Source: Candidatus Apopatosoma intestinale (GTDB lineage Bacteria; Bacillota; Clostridia; Oscillospirales; CAG-272). From it: DNA of 64,000 nt. Position numbers and translations under genes: made by a program. The stretch is taken from NCBI GenBank assembly GCA_003524145.1, contig DODZ01000020.1:18094-82093 (forward strand), in the 5' to 3' direction. The notes beneath the pieces are model-generated. The model saw only the letters and a list, made by a program, of their open reading frames with translations. It was not told the origin of the DNA and searched no databases. Positions 17,653 through 26,800 of this stretch are shown piece after piece (the first letter of the stretch is position 1; each line of letters begins with the position of its first letter).

Positions 17653-18366
17653 ATGAAACCATGCTACAAAAGGGTGCTTGTCAAGCTCTCGGGAGAGGCT
17701 CTCTCAGCAGGCTCGGACGGCATCTTCAACTACGATTTTATAGACGAGGTGTGTCGCGTGATAAAAAAGTGCGTTGACGCGGGCACACAGGTCAGCATCG
17801 TTGTCGGCGCCGGCAATATCTGGAGAGGCAGACAGGGCGTGAATATGGACCGCACCAGAGCCGACCACATGGGTATGCTTGCCACTGTTATAAACTGCCT
17901 TGCGCTTCAGGACTCGCTTGAAAAGCTCGGTGTGGATACGCGCGTGATGACGGCTGTAGAAATGCAGCGCTTTGCCGAGCCGTATATCAGAAACAAAGCC
18001 GTTTCACATCTGAATAAGGGCAGAGTAGTAATATTCGGATGCGGAATAGGAAGTCCGTTTTTCTCTACGGATACGGCGGCTGTGCTCCGCGCGGCTGAGA
18101 TAAATGCCGATATCGTTTTGCTTGCAAAGAATGTAGACGGCGTTTATACGGCGGACCCGAAGATTGATCCGACGGCAAAGAAGCTCTCAAATATCGATTA
18201 TATCGATATTCTCAAAGAGGGTCTGAAGGCTCTCGACTTCACGGCAACATCCTTCAGTATGGAAAATCATATACCGATACTTCTCTTTGGTCTCGATGAC
18301 CCGGAAAACATCTATAAAGCCGTTTGCGGCGAAAAAATAGGAACAATAGTAGGAGGAAACAAATAA
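17653..18366 (+). CDS. pyrH: UMP kinase
   Basis: Phosphorylates UMP to UDP; a hexameric bacterial enzyme of the amino-acid-kinase fold. The 237-residue length is typical. [12 protein letters not shown] at the start is the phosphate-binding loop; [28 protein letters not shown] and [10 protein letters not shown] are family hallmarks. GAAGGAG precedes the ATG. It opens the pyrH-frr-uppS-cdsA-dxr-rseP-ispG-polC cluster, whose order is widely conserved in Bacillota, and its stop shares one base with the frr start. Confidence 0.96.
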   Translation: MKPCYKRVLVKLSGEALSAGSDGIFNYDFIDEVCRVIKKCVDAGTQVSIVVGAGNIWRGRQGVNMDRTRADHMGMLATVINCLALQDSLEKLGVDTRVMTAVEMQRFAEPYIRNKAVSHLNKGRVVIFGCGIGSPFFSTDTAAVLRAAEINADIVLLAKNVDGVYTADPKIDPTAKKLSNIDYIDILKEGLKALDFTATSFSMENHIPILLFGLDDPENIYKAVCGEKIGTIVGGNK

Positions 18367-18920
18367 TGAAACTCGATGTCAAGGAATTTGAAACAAAAAT
18401 GCAGAAATCCATCGCTTCTTACGAATATGAGCTCAGCTCTATACGCGTCGGAAGAGCAAGTGCACAGGTTCTCAATAAGATAAGCGTTGACTACTGGGGC
18501 ACACCCACACCCATCGCTCAGATGGCTGAGGTTAAGACAACGGATGCGAGAACTCTGCTGATAACACCTTGGGATGCTTCCTCGCTCAAAAATATCGAGC
18601 GCGCCATTCAGGAGAGCGATCTCGGTATCAACCCGCAGAACGACGGAAAGACTATCCGCCTCGTTTTCCCCGCGCTCACTGAGGAGAGGCGTCTTGAGCT
18701 TAAAAAGCAGGTTTCCAAAATGGGCGAAGAGGCAAAGGTTGCCATCCGCAATGTGCGCAGAGAGGCAAACGACAAGATAAAGACTATGAAGAAAAATTCA
18801 GAAATGACTGAGGACGAACAGAAGGCTTCCGAAAAGGATACGCAGGATCTGACCGACAAGTATATCAAGATTGTTGACGATGTAACTGCGAAAAAAGACC
18901 GAGAGGTTATGGAAATCTGA
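18366..18920 (+). CDS. frr: ribosome recycling factor
   Basis: Splits post-termination ribosomes together with EF-G. The 184-residue protein has the SSIRVGRAS segment near residue 20, the DARTLLITPWD beta domain and a long basic-acidic helix containing VRREANDKIK. The ATG overlaps the pyrH stop (TAATG) and has AGGAGG upstream, so translation is coupled. The frame is open upstream from 18324, but the AGGAGG at 18351 fixes the start at 18366. Confidence 0.96.
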   Translation: MKLDVKEFETKMQKSIASYEYELSSIRVGRASAQVLNKISVDYWGTPTPIAQMAEVKTTDARTLLITPWDASSLKNIERAIQESDLGINPQNDGKTIRLVFPALTEERRLELKKQVSKMGEEAKVAIRNVRREANDKIKTMKKNSEMTEDEQKASEKDTQDLTDKYIKIVDDVTAKKDREVMEI

Positions 18921-18934
18921 GAAAGCGGCACAGT

Positions 18935-18978
18935 GGGCTGTCGTACCCGATGCTTATGCGTCATAGGGACGGCAGCCC
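18935..18978 (+). repeat. hairpin in the frr-uppS gap
   Basis: GGGCTGTCGT-A-CCC pairs with GGGACGGCAGCCC (one bulged base, one G-U) across a 17-base loop. There is no T-run, so it is an internal operon hairpin that may set mRNA processing or stability between frr and uppS. Confidence 0.6.
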
Positions 18979-18996
18979 TGTCGATAAAAGGGATTT

Positions 18997-19704
18997 ATGA
19001 GCGATTCTTTGAAAAATGCTCCGGATATCAGCGGTATAAAGCATATAGCCATAATAATGGACGGTAACGGCAGATGGGCAAAAAAGCGCCTGATGCCGCG
19101 TGAATACGGTCACAGCTACGGGGCGAAAAACTTCAAGAAGATAGTCCGCCATTGCGGCGAGATAGGTATAGAGAATATCACCGTATATGCCTTTTCCACG
19201 GAAAACTGGAAGCGTCCGAAAAAGGAGGTCGATGAGATAATGCGTCTCATGCGCGAATACGTCGACCAGATGAAAAAGGACTTCGAGCATGAGGATATCA
19301 GGCTTTGCTTCATCGGCAGCAGAGAGCCATTTTCGCCTGAGCTTCAAGCCGATATGGAATATCTCGAGCGCGTCACCGCAGAGAGAAAATGCAGGCTCTG
19401 CATAGCAGTAAATTACGGCGGCAGGGCGGAGATAGTTGATGCCGTAAACAAGCTGATAGCAGAGGGAAAGACGAAAATAACGGAAGCTGATATCACAGAG
19501 AATATCTATTCCGGAATTTGCCCTCCGCCGGATATCATTATCCGTACAGGCGGGGAATACAGACTCTCAAATTTTCTCCTCTGGCAGTCGTCATATGCGG
19601 AGCTTTTCTTTTCACCGACGCTCTGGCCTGATTTTACCGAGGAGGAAATCGATTCCGTAATAGAAGAATTTCATAAAAGAAAGAGAAGATTCGGAGGCGT
19701 TTGA
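18997..19704 (+). CDS. uppS: isoprenyl transferase (undecaprenyl diphosphate synthase)
   Basis: Cis-prenyltransferase that builds the C55 lipid carrier for peptidoglycan and polysaccharide synthesis. The 235-residue length is usual. IIMDGNGRWAKKR near residue 20 holds the catalytic Asp; GYSFGAK-like HSYGAKNFKKIV, AFSTENWKRP and the C-terminal IRTGGEYRLSNFLLWQSSYAEL are diagnostic. It lies between frr and cdsA, the standard Bacillota order, and supplies the lipid carrier that the polysaccharide genes at 54554-58179 would use. Confidence 0.96.
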   Translation: MSDSLKNAPDISGIKHIAIIMDGNGRWAKKRLMPREYGHSYGAKNFKKIVRHCGEIGIENITVYAFSTENWKRPKKEVDEIMRLMREYVDQMKKDFEHEDIRLCFIGSREPFSPELQADMEYLERVTAERKCRLCIAVNYGGRAEIVDAVNKLIAEGKTKITEADITENIYSGICPPPDIIIRTGGEYRLSNFLLWQSSYAELFFSPTLWPDFTEEEIDSVIEEFHKRKRRFGGV

Positions 19705-19705
19705 T

Positions 19706-20545
19706 ATGAAAAAGCGCATTATCACGGCGATAGTTTGTCTCGCACTTCTGGTGCCGACACTGATTTTTTCCGATACTTGGGTTTTTCCAGCAGTCATGAC
19801 GCTGCTCGCGCTGATTGCAGTATATGAAATATGCGGTTGCATAGGCGTGCGAAAGGCTTTCTTTATTTCGATACCGGCTTATATCGTTACGGCGGCTGTA
19901 ATGCTGCTGATAATTTACTGCCGCGACAAAAAGCTCTTCCTGCCGATAGTTTGCGCTTCGGCTCTCGCTTTCATGTTTATAGTTTTCACTGTATCCATGC
20001 TGTCGAGCGGGAATATCCGCTTTTCGCAGTCGGCTGAGCTTGTTTCGTTCACTGCATATATAATAACGGGCTTTCTCTCAATTCTGCTCCTGCGTGAAGC
20101 CGATATGGGAAAATATCTCTATCTGCTCGTTTTCATCGGCGCATGGTCAACGGATACGGGCGCTTATTTTGCAGGAGTGCTTTTCGGCAAGCATAAGCTT
20201 ATACCGGAGGTCAGTCCGAAAAAGACGGTCGAGGGTGCTTTCGGCGGCGTGCTCGGCTGTGTGCTCGGCTTTGTGATATATGGCTTCATTATATCGAAAA
20301 GACATCCGGAAATCTCCGTGAATTATCTTTTGCTGGTGCTTCTGGCGCTTGCCGTGGCTGTTATTTCTCAGCTCGGCGACCTTATCGCATCGTTTGTCAA
20401 GCGTGAGCAGGGAATAAAGGATTTCGGCTTCATCTTTCCGGGGCACGGCGGCGTGCTGGACAGATTTGATTCCATAATCGCCGTGGCACCGCTTATATAC
20501 ATAGCTTCGCTCTTTGTGACGAAGGATATATTTACTTTTATTTAA
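19706..20545 (+). CDS. cdsA: phosphatidate cytidylyltransferase
   Basis: Makes CDP-diacylglycerol from phosphatidic acid and CTP at the membrane. The 279-residue protein has about eight hydrophobic helices and the C-terminal signature SPKKTVEGAFGG ... QLGDLIASFVKR ... GIKDFGFIFPGHGGVLDRFDS. It starts 1 base after the uppS stop, so it is translated from the same message. Its product feeds phospholipid synthesis. Confidence 0.95.
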   Translation: MKKRIITAIVCLALLVPTLIFSDTWVFPAVMTLLALIAVYEICGCIGVRKAFFISIPAYIVTAAVMLLIIYCRDKKLFLPIVCASALAFMFIVFTVSMLSSGNIRFSQSAELVSFTAYIITGFLSILLLREADMGKYLYLLVFIGAWSTDTGAYFAGVLFGKHKLIPEVSPKKTVEGAFGGVLGCVLGFVIYGFIISKRHPEISVNYLLLVLLALAVAVISQLGDLIASFVKREQGIKDFGFIFPGHGGVLDRFDSIIAVAPLIYIASLFVTKDIFTFI

Positions 20546-20557
20546 AGGGCTTTTCCA

Positions 20558-21712
20558 ATGGATAAAAAAAGTATTACACTGCTGGGCTCGACAGGCTCGA
20601 TAGGCGTGCAGGCGCTTGAAGTGGCGGCTTTTCACGGCATGAATATCGAGGCACTCTGCTTCGGCTCAAATATAAAACTCGGAGAAGCGCAGGTGAGAAA
20701 ATTTTCACCGCGCTTTTGCGCCGTTTTTGACGAAAAGGCGGCGCTTGATCTGAAAACGCGCATTGCCGATACGGAAACGGAGATTTTCTGCGGAACGGAC
20801 GGTATATGCGAGATGACAGAGGCGGCAGGCAGCGATATCTGTCTCAATGCGATAAGCGGCTTTGCAGGGCTTTTACCGACGATGAGCGCAGTGAAAAGCT
20901 GCCGCCGCATAGCGCTGGCAAATAAGGAAACCCTCGTCGCCGCAGGCGATATCGTCATGGGCGCGGCAAAGGAGCACGGATGTGAGATAGTTCCCATTGA
21001 CAGCGAGCACAGCGCCATTTTTCAGTGCCTTCAGGCAGGGAAGAGGGACGAGGTGAAAAGACTGATTCTCACCTGCTCGGGCGGAGCCTTTTTCGGCTAT
21101 ACAAAGGAAAAGCTTGCCACTGTTACAAGAGAGCAGGCACTCGGTCATCCGACATGGAACATGGGTGCGAAGATAACCATAGACTGCGCCACTCTCATGA
21201 ACAAGGGCTTGGAGCTGATAGAGGCAATGCATCTCTTTTCCGTTCCCGCCTCGAAAACAGACATTGTTATTCACCGCGAAAGCATAATACATTCGATGGT
21301 GGAATACATTGATAATACGGTTATGGCGCAGCTCGGTTCGCATGATATGCGCTTGCCTATACAGTATGCGCTGACTTATCCCGATAGGGCGGAGGCGGCG
21401 GGAGAGCACCTCGACCTTGTCGGTCTCGGCAGGCTCTCGTTCTTCTCACCCGACTATGAGACATTTCCTCTGCTCGGGCTTGCGCGGCGTATGGCAGAGG
21501 CGGGCGGAAATATGCCATGTGTCATGAATGCCGCAAACGAGGAGGCTGTAGGGCTTTTCCTCTCGGGCAGAATACTCTTTCCCGAGATACCGGAGCTTGT
21601 AATGCGCGTATGCGAGGAGACCGCACGCATCGAAAAGCCTTCGCTTTCCGATATTATAGAAGAAAACATGCGCGCACGCGCTCTCACCGCAAATTATGCG
21701 GCATCACGCTGA
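20558..21712 (+). CDS. dxr: 1-deoxy-D-xylulose 5-phosphate reductoisomerase
   Basis: Converts DXP to MEP with NADPH, the second step of the non-mevalonate isoprenoid pathway. The 384-residue protein begins with the NADPH fold ITLLGSTGSIGVQALEV; ANKETLVAAGDIV and PIDSEHSAIFQCL are the metal and substrate regions, followed by ASGGAF-like TCSGGAFFGY and HPTWNMGAKITIDCATLMNKG. It is co-transcribed with uppS and ispG, which use the same pathway. Confidence 0.96.
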   Translation: MDKKSITLLGSTGSIGVQALEVAAFHGMNIEALCFGSNIKLGEAQVRKFSPRFCAVFDEKAALDLKTRIADTETEIFCGTDGICEMTEAAGSDICLNAISGFAGLLPTMSAVKSCRRIALANKETLVAAGDIVMGAAKEHGCEIVPIDSEHSAIFQCLQAGKRDEVKRLILTCSGGAFFGYTKEKLATVTREQALGHPTWNMGAKITIDCATLMNKGLELIEAMHLFSVPASKTDIVIHRESIIHSMVEYIDNTVMAQLGSHDMRLPIQYALTYPDRAEAAGEHLDLVGLGRLSFFSPDYETFPLLGLARRMAEAGGNMPCVMNAANEEAVGLFLSGRILFPEIPELVMRVCEETARIEKPSLSDIIEENMRARALTANYAASR

Positions 21713-21738
21713 TTTTACCGCTGAAACGGAGATTATTT

Positions 21739-22773
21739 ATGGCTTTTTTGTATGTATTACTTGCAATACTGCTTTTCGGAGCTCTGATATTCATTCATGA
21801 GCTCGGGCATTTTCTCACCGCAAGACTTTTCCATGTGACTGTGCATGAATTTTCCATAGGCATGGGTCCGCGCCTTCTCTGGTTCACATCCAAAAAGAGC
21901 GGGACGGTCTATGCGCTCCGCCTTTTTCCGATAGGCGGCTTTGTTTCCATGGCGGGAGAGGACGAAAAGAGTGACGATGAGAACGCTATTTCCGCAAAGC
22001 CTCTATGGCAAAGAATGATAATCACTGCGGCAGGTTCGTTTTCAAATCTGCTGCTTGGTTTTATCGTTGTCGGCATCATTGTTTTTTCAATGAAGAGCAT
22101 ATATGCTCCGGTAATAAGCGACTTTACCGAAAACGCGATAACCTCTGCGGAGGGCGGGCTTGAGGTCGGTGACAAGATAATCCGGGTCGGTCCGAGAAGA
22201 GTGTATACGGCAAGCGATGTTGTTTATGCCATAGGCAGATACGGCGATGAGACGACAGAAGTTACCGTCATCCGCGGCGGCGAGAAGAAGATGCTGACGG
22301 TTACATTCCCGACATATGAAAATCAGGGAATAAAATTCGGCAGTCGCGACTTTAATTTTAAAGAGGAAAACCGCAATTTCTTCTCGCTTATGCGTTATAC
22401 ATGGCATCAGTCGGTTATGGTTGTGCGCGTGATATGGGATTCGCTCTTTGACCTCGTGACAGGCAAGCTCGGGCTGAAACAGCTTTCAGGTCCCGTCGGC
22501 ATAACAAAAGAGATAGCCTCTGTTGCCCAGAGCGGAGACAAGGCAAATCTGCTCAGTATTTTTGCCATGCTTGCGGTAAACCTCGGCGTGATGAATCTTC
22601 TGCCTTTTCCCGCGCTGGACGGCGGCAGACTTTTCTTCATGTTTATCGAGCTGATATTCCGCAAGCCGATAAAACCGGAGGTGGAGGGCTACATCCACTT
22701 TGTCGGAATCATCATTCTGCTCGGGCTGATGGTGCTTGTGGCATTCAAGGATATAGCATACCTATTCAAGTAG
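21739..22773 (+). CDS. rseP: RIP zinc metalloprotease (site-2 protease family)
   Basis: A 344-residue intramembrane metalloprotease. HELGH is at residues 20-24 in the first membrane helix, a PDZ domain follows (GLEVGDKIIRVGPRRV), and NLLPFPALDGGRL near the C-terminus carries the third zinc ligand. It cleaves membrane-bound regulators such as anti-sigma factors or signal-peptide remnants. I start at ATG 21739; the frame is open upstream through the dxr gene, but ACGGAG lies about 8 bases before 21739. It is in the conserved dxr-rseP-ispG order. Confidence 0.95.
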   Translation: MAFLYVLLAILLFGALIFIHELGHFLTARLFHVTVHEFSIGMGPRLLWFTSKKSGTVYALRLFPIGGFVSMAGEDEKSDDENAISAKPLWQRMIITAAGSFSNLLLGFIVVGIIVFSMKSIYAPVISDFTENAITSAEGGLEVGDKIIRVGPRRVYTASDVVYAIGRYGDETTEVTVIRGGEKKMLTVTFPTYENQGIKFGSRDFNFKEENRNFFSLMRYTWHQSVMVVRVIWDSLFDLVTGKLGLKQLSGPVGITKEIASVAQSGDKANLLSIFAMLAVNLGVMNLLPFPALDGGRLFFMFIELIFRKPIKPEVEGYIHFVGIIILLGLMVLVAFKDIAYLFK

Positions 22774-22785
22774 GCAGGATTAAAA

Positions 22786-23874
22786 ATGAATTATAACGAA
22801 ATCAGAAGAAAAACCCGCGCGATAAGCGTTGGCAATATAAAAATAGGCGGCAATGCGCCGATATCGGTGCAGTCGATGACAAATACACCGAGCGAGGACT
22901 ACGCCGCCACATATGCGCAGATGAAGGCGCTCGAAGCGGAGGGTTGCGATATAGTGCGTATGACAGTGCCTACCATCGAGGCGGCGCAGGTGCTCGGCAG
23001 ACTGAGGGAATCGGATATCGCGATGCCTATAGTGGCGGATATTCATTTCGATTACCGCCTTGCCATAGCGGCGGCTGATGCGGGCGCAGATAAAATAAGA
23101 ATAAACCCCGGCAACATAGGAGAGCGCGACAGAGTGAAAGCCGTTGTCTCCAAGTGCCGCGAAAAGCGCATACCGATAAGGATAGGCGTAAACAGCGGCT
23201 CTCTGGAAAAGGAGCTTCTCGCAAAATACGGTGCACCGACGGCAGAGGCTCTCGCCGAGAGCGCCATGGGGCATATAAAGATACTCGAGAGCCTTGATTT
23301 TTTTGATATCGCCGTTTCTATCAAATCGAGCGACGTTTTCACTATGGTGAAGGCGAATAAAATTCTCGCTTCGATGTGTGATTATCCTCTGCATCTCGGC
23401 GTGACCGAGGCAGGAAGAGGTGAAGCCGGATGTCTCAAGAGTGCGCTTGGGCTCGGTGCATTGCTCACCTCCGGTATAGGCGATACCGTCCGCGTTTCGC
23501 TCACGGACAAGCCCGAGAGTGAAATAGAGGCGGCGCGGAATATACTAAAGGCACTTTCACTCTATGACGGAGGCTATATAAACATAATCTCCTGTCCGAC
23601 CTGCGGCAGGACAAAAATAGATCTTATTTCTCTCTGCGAGAGGCTGGAAAAGCTTCTCTCCGGATATAAGCCAAACAGGAAAATAACACTTGCCGTCATG
23701 GGTTGTGTCGTAAACGGACCCGGCGAGGCAAGAGAAGCCGATATCGGAATAGCGGGCGGAGCCGGAGAAGCTGTTCTTTTCCGCCGCGGAGAAATCATCC
23801 GCAAAATAAAAGAGGAGAATATTTTGGAGGAGCTTGAAGCCGAAATAGCGAAGCTTTGCCAAAACCGAGCATAA
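22786..23874 (+). CDS. ispG: 4-hydroxy-3-methylbut-2-en-1-yl diphosphate synthase
   Basis: Iron-sulfur enzyme of the MEP pathway (GcpE), making HMBPP. The 362-residue protein starts TRAISVGNIKIGGNAPISVQ, has MPIVADIHFDYRLA and a barrel, and carries the 4Fe-4S cysteines in SCPTCGRTKIDL and GCVVNGPGEA. It lacks the insert seen in plant and Bacteroidota forms. It starts 12 bases after rseP and ends 9 bases before polC. Confidence 0.96.
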   Translation: MNYNEIRRKTRAISVGNIKIGGNAPISVQSMTNTPSEDYAATYAQMKALEAEGCDIVRMTVPTIEAAQVLGRLRESDIAMPIVADIHFDYRLAIAAADAGADKIRINPGNIGERDRVKAVVSKCREKRIPIRIGVNSGSLEKELLAKYGAPTAEALAESAMGHIKILESLDFFDIAVSIKSSDVFTMVKANKILASMCDYPLHLGVTEAGRGEAGCLKSALGLGALLTSGIGDTVRVSLTDKPESEIEAARNILKALSLYDGGYINIISCPTCGRTKIDLISLCERLEKLLSGYKPNRKITLAVMGCVVNGPGEAREADIGIAGGAGEAVLFRRGEIIRKIKEENILEELEAEIAKLCQNRA

Positions 23875-23883
23875 ATTTCAGAA

Positions 23884-26800
23884 ATGGGAAAAACACTGAC
23901 CGAAATTTTTGATAAATATGTCCCGATGGCGGAAAACAGAAAAATACTCGACAGCGGCAGGGTACTGCGCAAGCGTATTGATATGGAAAAGCGCATGCTT
24001 GAGGTGGATGCCGCCTTTGATTCGCTTGTCGGCAAGGCGGAGCTTTATAAGCTGGAGCAGGCTCTCTCGGAAACCTACAGGCTTTCATATCTGAAAATAT
24101 GTCCGAAATACGACGCTTCGCTTTTTACACCGAAGTATTTTCCCGAGGTTATTGCCGAGGCAAGGCATACCAACATCATCTCGCATGGTTTCCTGCAGAA
24201 ATACAATGCGGATTTTGACGAAAACACGATAAATATAGAGATAATGTTCGGCGACGGCGGACTCGGCATGATGCGCGATGCGAATGTCGGCGACAAGATA
24301 GCCCGCATAATAGAAAACGAATTCGGGCTGAAATACGAGGTACGCTTCAGCACGGCGGGGAATATAGATGTTGACTACGAGGAGCTGATAGCAAATACAT
24401 TTGCCGCCGCGCACAAAAAGGCGGATACTGCAGATGTACAGGATGAATCAGAAGTCTTTGAGATGCGCACCTCGCTCTCAAACGAGCCTATGGTAAACGA
24501 TATCGACGAGCGCGGGATACTGCATATCGGCAATATAATGCTCGATATCTCTTCGCCCGAGCCTGTTTACGGCGAGGCTTTTGATATAGTGCCGACGGCT
24601 ATGCGCGAGATAGAGGGAAATATGCCCTCCGTTATCGCCGCGGGAAAGATGTTCGGCATAGACTTCCGCGAAATACGCGGCAAGGGCACGGCGGTATCTT
24701 TTTTTCTGACTGACGATGACGCTTCCGTCACGGTGAAGATGATGCTTCCCGACGACAAGGCGGAGCTTTTCCGCTCGCTCAAGGGCGGGTGCGCGCTCGC
24801 CGTGCGCGGCAGATACAAATACGATGAATTTGCGCAGGAAAATGTGCTTTCTCCGATAGGCGTGCAGAAGATAAAGCTTGTTTCGCGCACGGACGATGCG
24901 CCCGAGAAGCGTGTGGAGCTCCACCTGCATACAAATATGTCCATGATGGACGCGACCATAGATCCATATGGCATTGTGGAGCTTGCTAAAAACTGGGGTC
25001 ACAAGGCTGTCGCCATCACCGACCACGGAAATGTTCAGGGCTTTCAGGAGGCGATGCTTGCCGCGGAGAAGCTCGGCATGAAGGTCATCTACGGTATGGA
25101 GGCATACTTTGTGGACGACACGGCAAAGGCTATCTACGGCGATGAAGATATAAGCTTCGAGGATGAATTTATCGTTTTCGATACGGAGACGACGGGTCTT
25201 TCTCCCGTTTACAACAAGCTGACTGAGATAGGCGCTGTCCGCGTCAAGGACGGCGAGGTGCTGGAGGTTTTCAATACATTTGTCAATCCCGAGGTACACA
25301 TACCCGAGAATATAACCGAGTTGACGGGTATATCCGACGATATGGTAGCCGACGCGCCGAAAACGAAAGAGGCTGTCGAGAATTTTCTTGCCTTTATCGG
25401 CGACAGAACGCTCGTGGCGCACAATGCCACATTCGATATGGGCTTTATCCGCAAGGCGGCGGACGACTACGGGCTGAAATTTGACAATGCGTATATCGAT
25501 ACGGTTTCGATGTCGCGCTTTGTAAATCCCGATCTGAAAAAGCACAAGCTTGATATAATCGCGGAATATTACGGACTCGGCGATTTCAATCATCACAGGG
25601 CAAGCGACGATGCCGAGATGTGCGCGGCGATATTCTACCGCATGATAGACAAGCTGCGCGGAGAGGGAATAGATTCGCTTGCACAGATGTCGCACTCCAT
25701 GGTGGAAAATACAGACCCGAAAAAACTGAAAACATATCATCAGATAATTCTCGTGAAGAACAAGGTCGGACTGAAAAATCTTTACAGGCTCATTTCGGAA
25801 TCATATCTGAAATATTACAAGCGCGTTCCGAGAATACCGAAAACACAGCTTGAAAAATACCGCGAGGGGCTTATCATAGGCTCTGCCTGCGAGGCGGGGC
25901 AGCTTTTTACGGCACTTGTGGAGGGCAAGCCGTGGGATGAGCTTGTTTCCATAGCGCAATTTTACGATTACCTCGAAATTCAGCCTATTTCAAACAACGG
26001 GTTTCTGATACGCGAGGGAAGAGTTCCGGGAGAAGAGGGGCTTCGCGAGCTTAATCGCAGGATTGTGAAGCTCGGCGAGGAGACAGGCAAGCCTGTTGTT
26101 GCCACATGCGATGCGCACTTTCTCGAAAAGCATGACGAGATATACAGAAAAATTCTGCTCTCAGGCATGAAATTTTCGGATGCGGATGCCGATATCGGGC
26201 TCTATATGAGAACAACAGACGAGATGCTCGCGGAATTTGCGTATCTCGGAGAAGAAAAGGCACGCGAGATAGTCATAACAAATACGAATAAGATAGCGGA
26301 CGAGATAGAGGATGGCATACGCCCATTCCCTAAAGGGACTTTCACGCCGAAGATAGACGGCGCGGAGGAGGATCTGCAAAACCGTTGCTACAGCCGTGCG
26401 AAGTCGCTCTACGGCGACCCGCTTCCCGATATAGTTCGTGAGAGGCTGGAAAAGGAGCTCGGCTCCATAATCAAAAACGGCTTTGCCGTGCTTTATATGA
26501 TTGCGCAGAAGCTGGTCAGCTATTCCGAGAGCCAAGGCTATCTTGTCGGATCGCGCGGCTCGGTCGGTTCTTCGTTTGTCGCCTCAATGGGAGGTATCTC
26601 GGAGGTAAATCCTTTGCCACCGCATTACTATTGCCCGCATTGCCAATATTCGGAATTCTTCACCGACGGCTCCGTCGGTTCGGGTTTTGACCTGCCCGAT
26701 AAAAACTGCCCGCGTTGCGGAACGCCGCTCAAGGGCGACGGGCACAATATACCTTTTGAGACATTCCTCGGATTTCACGGCGAGAAATCGCCCGATATCG

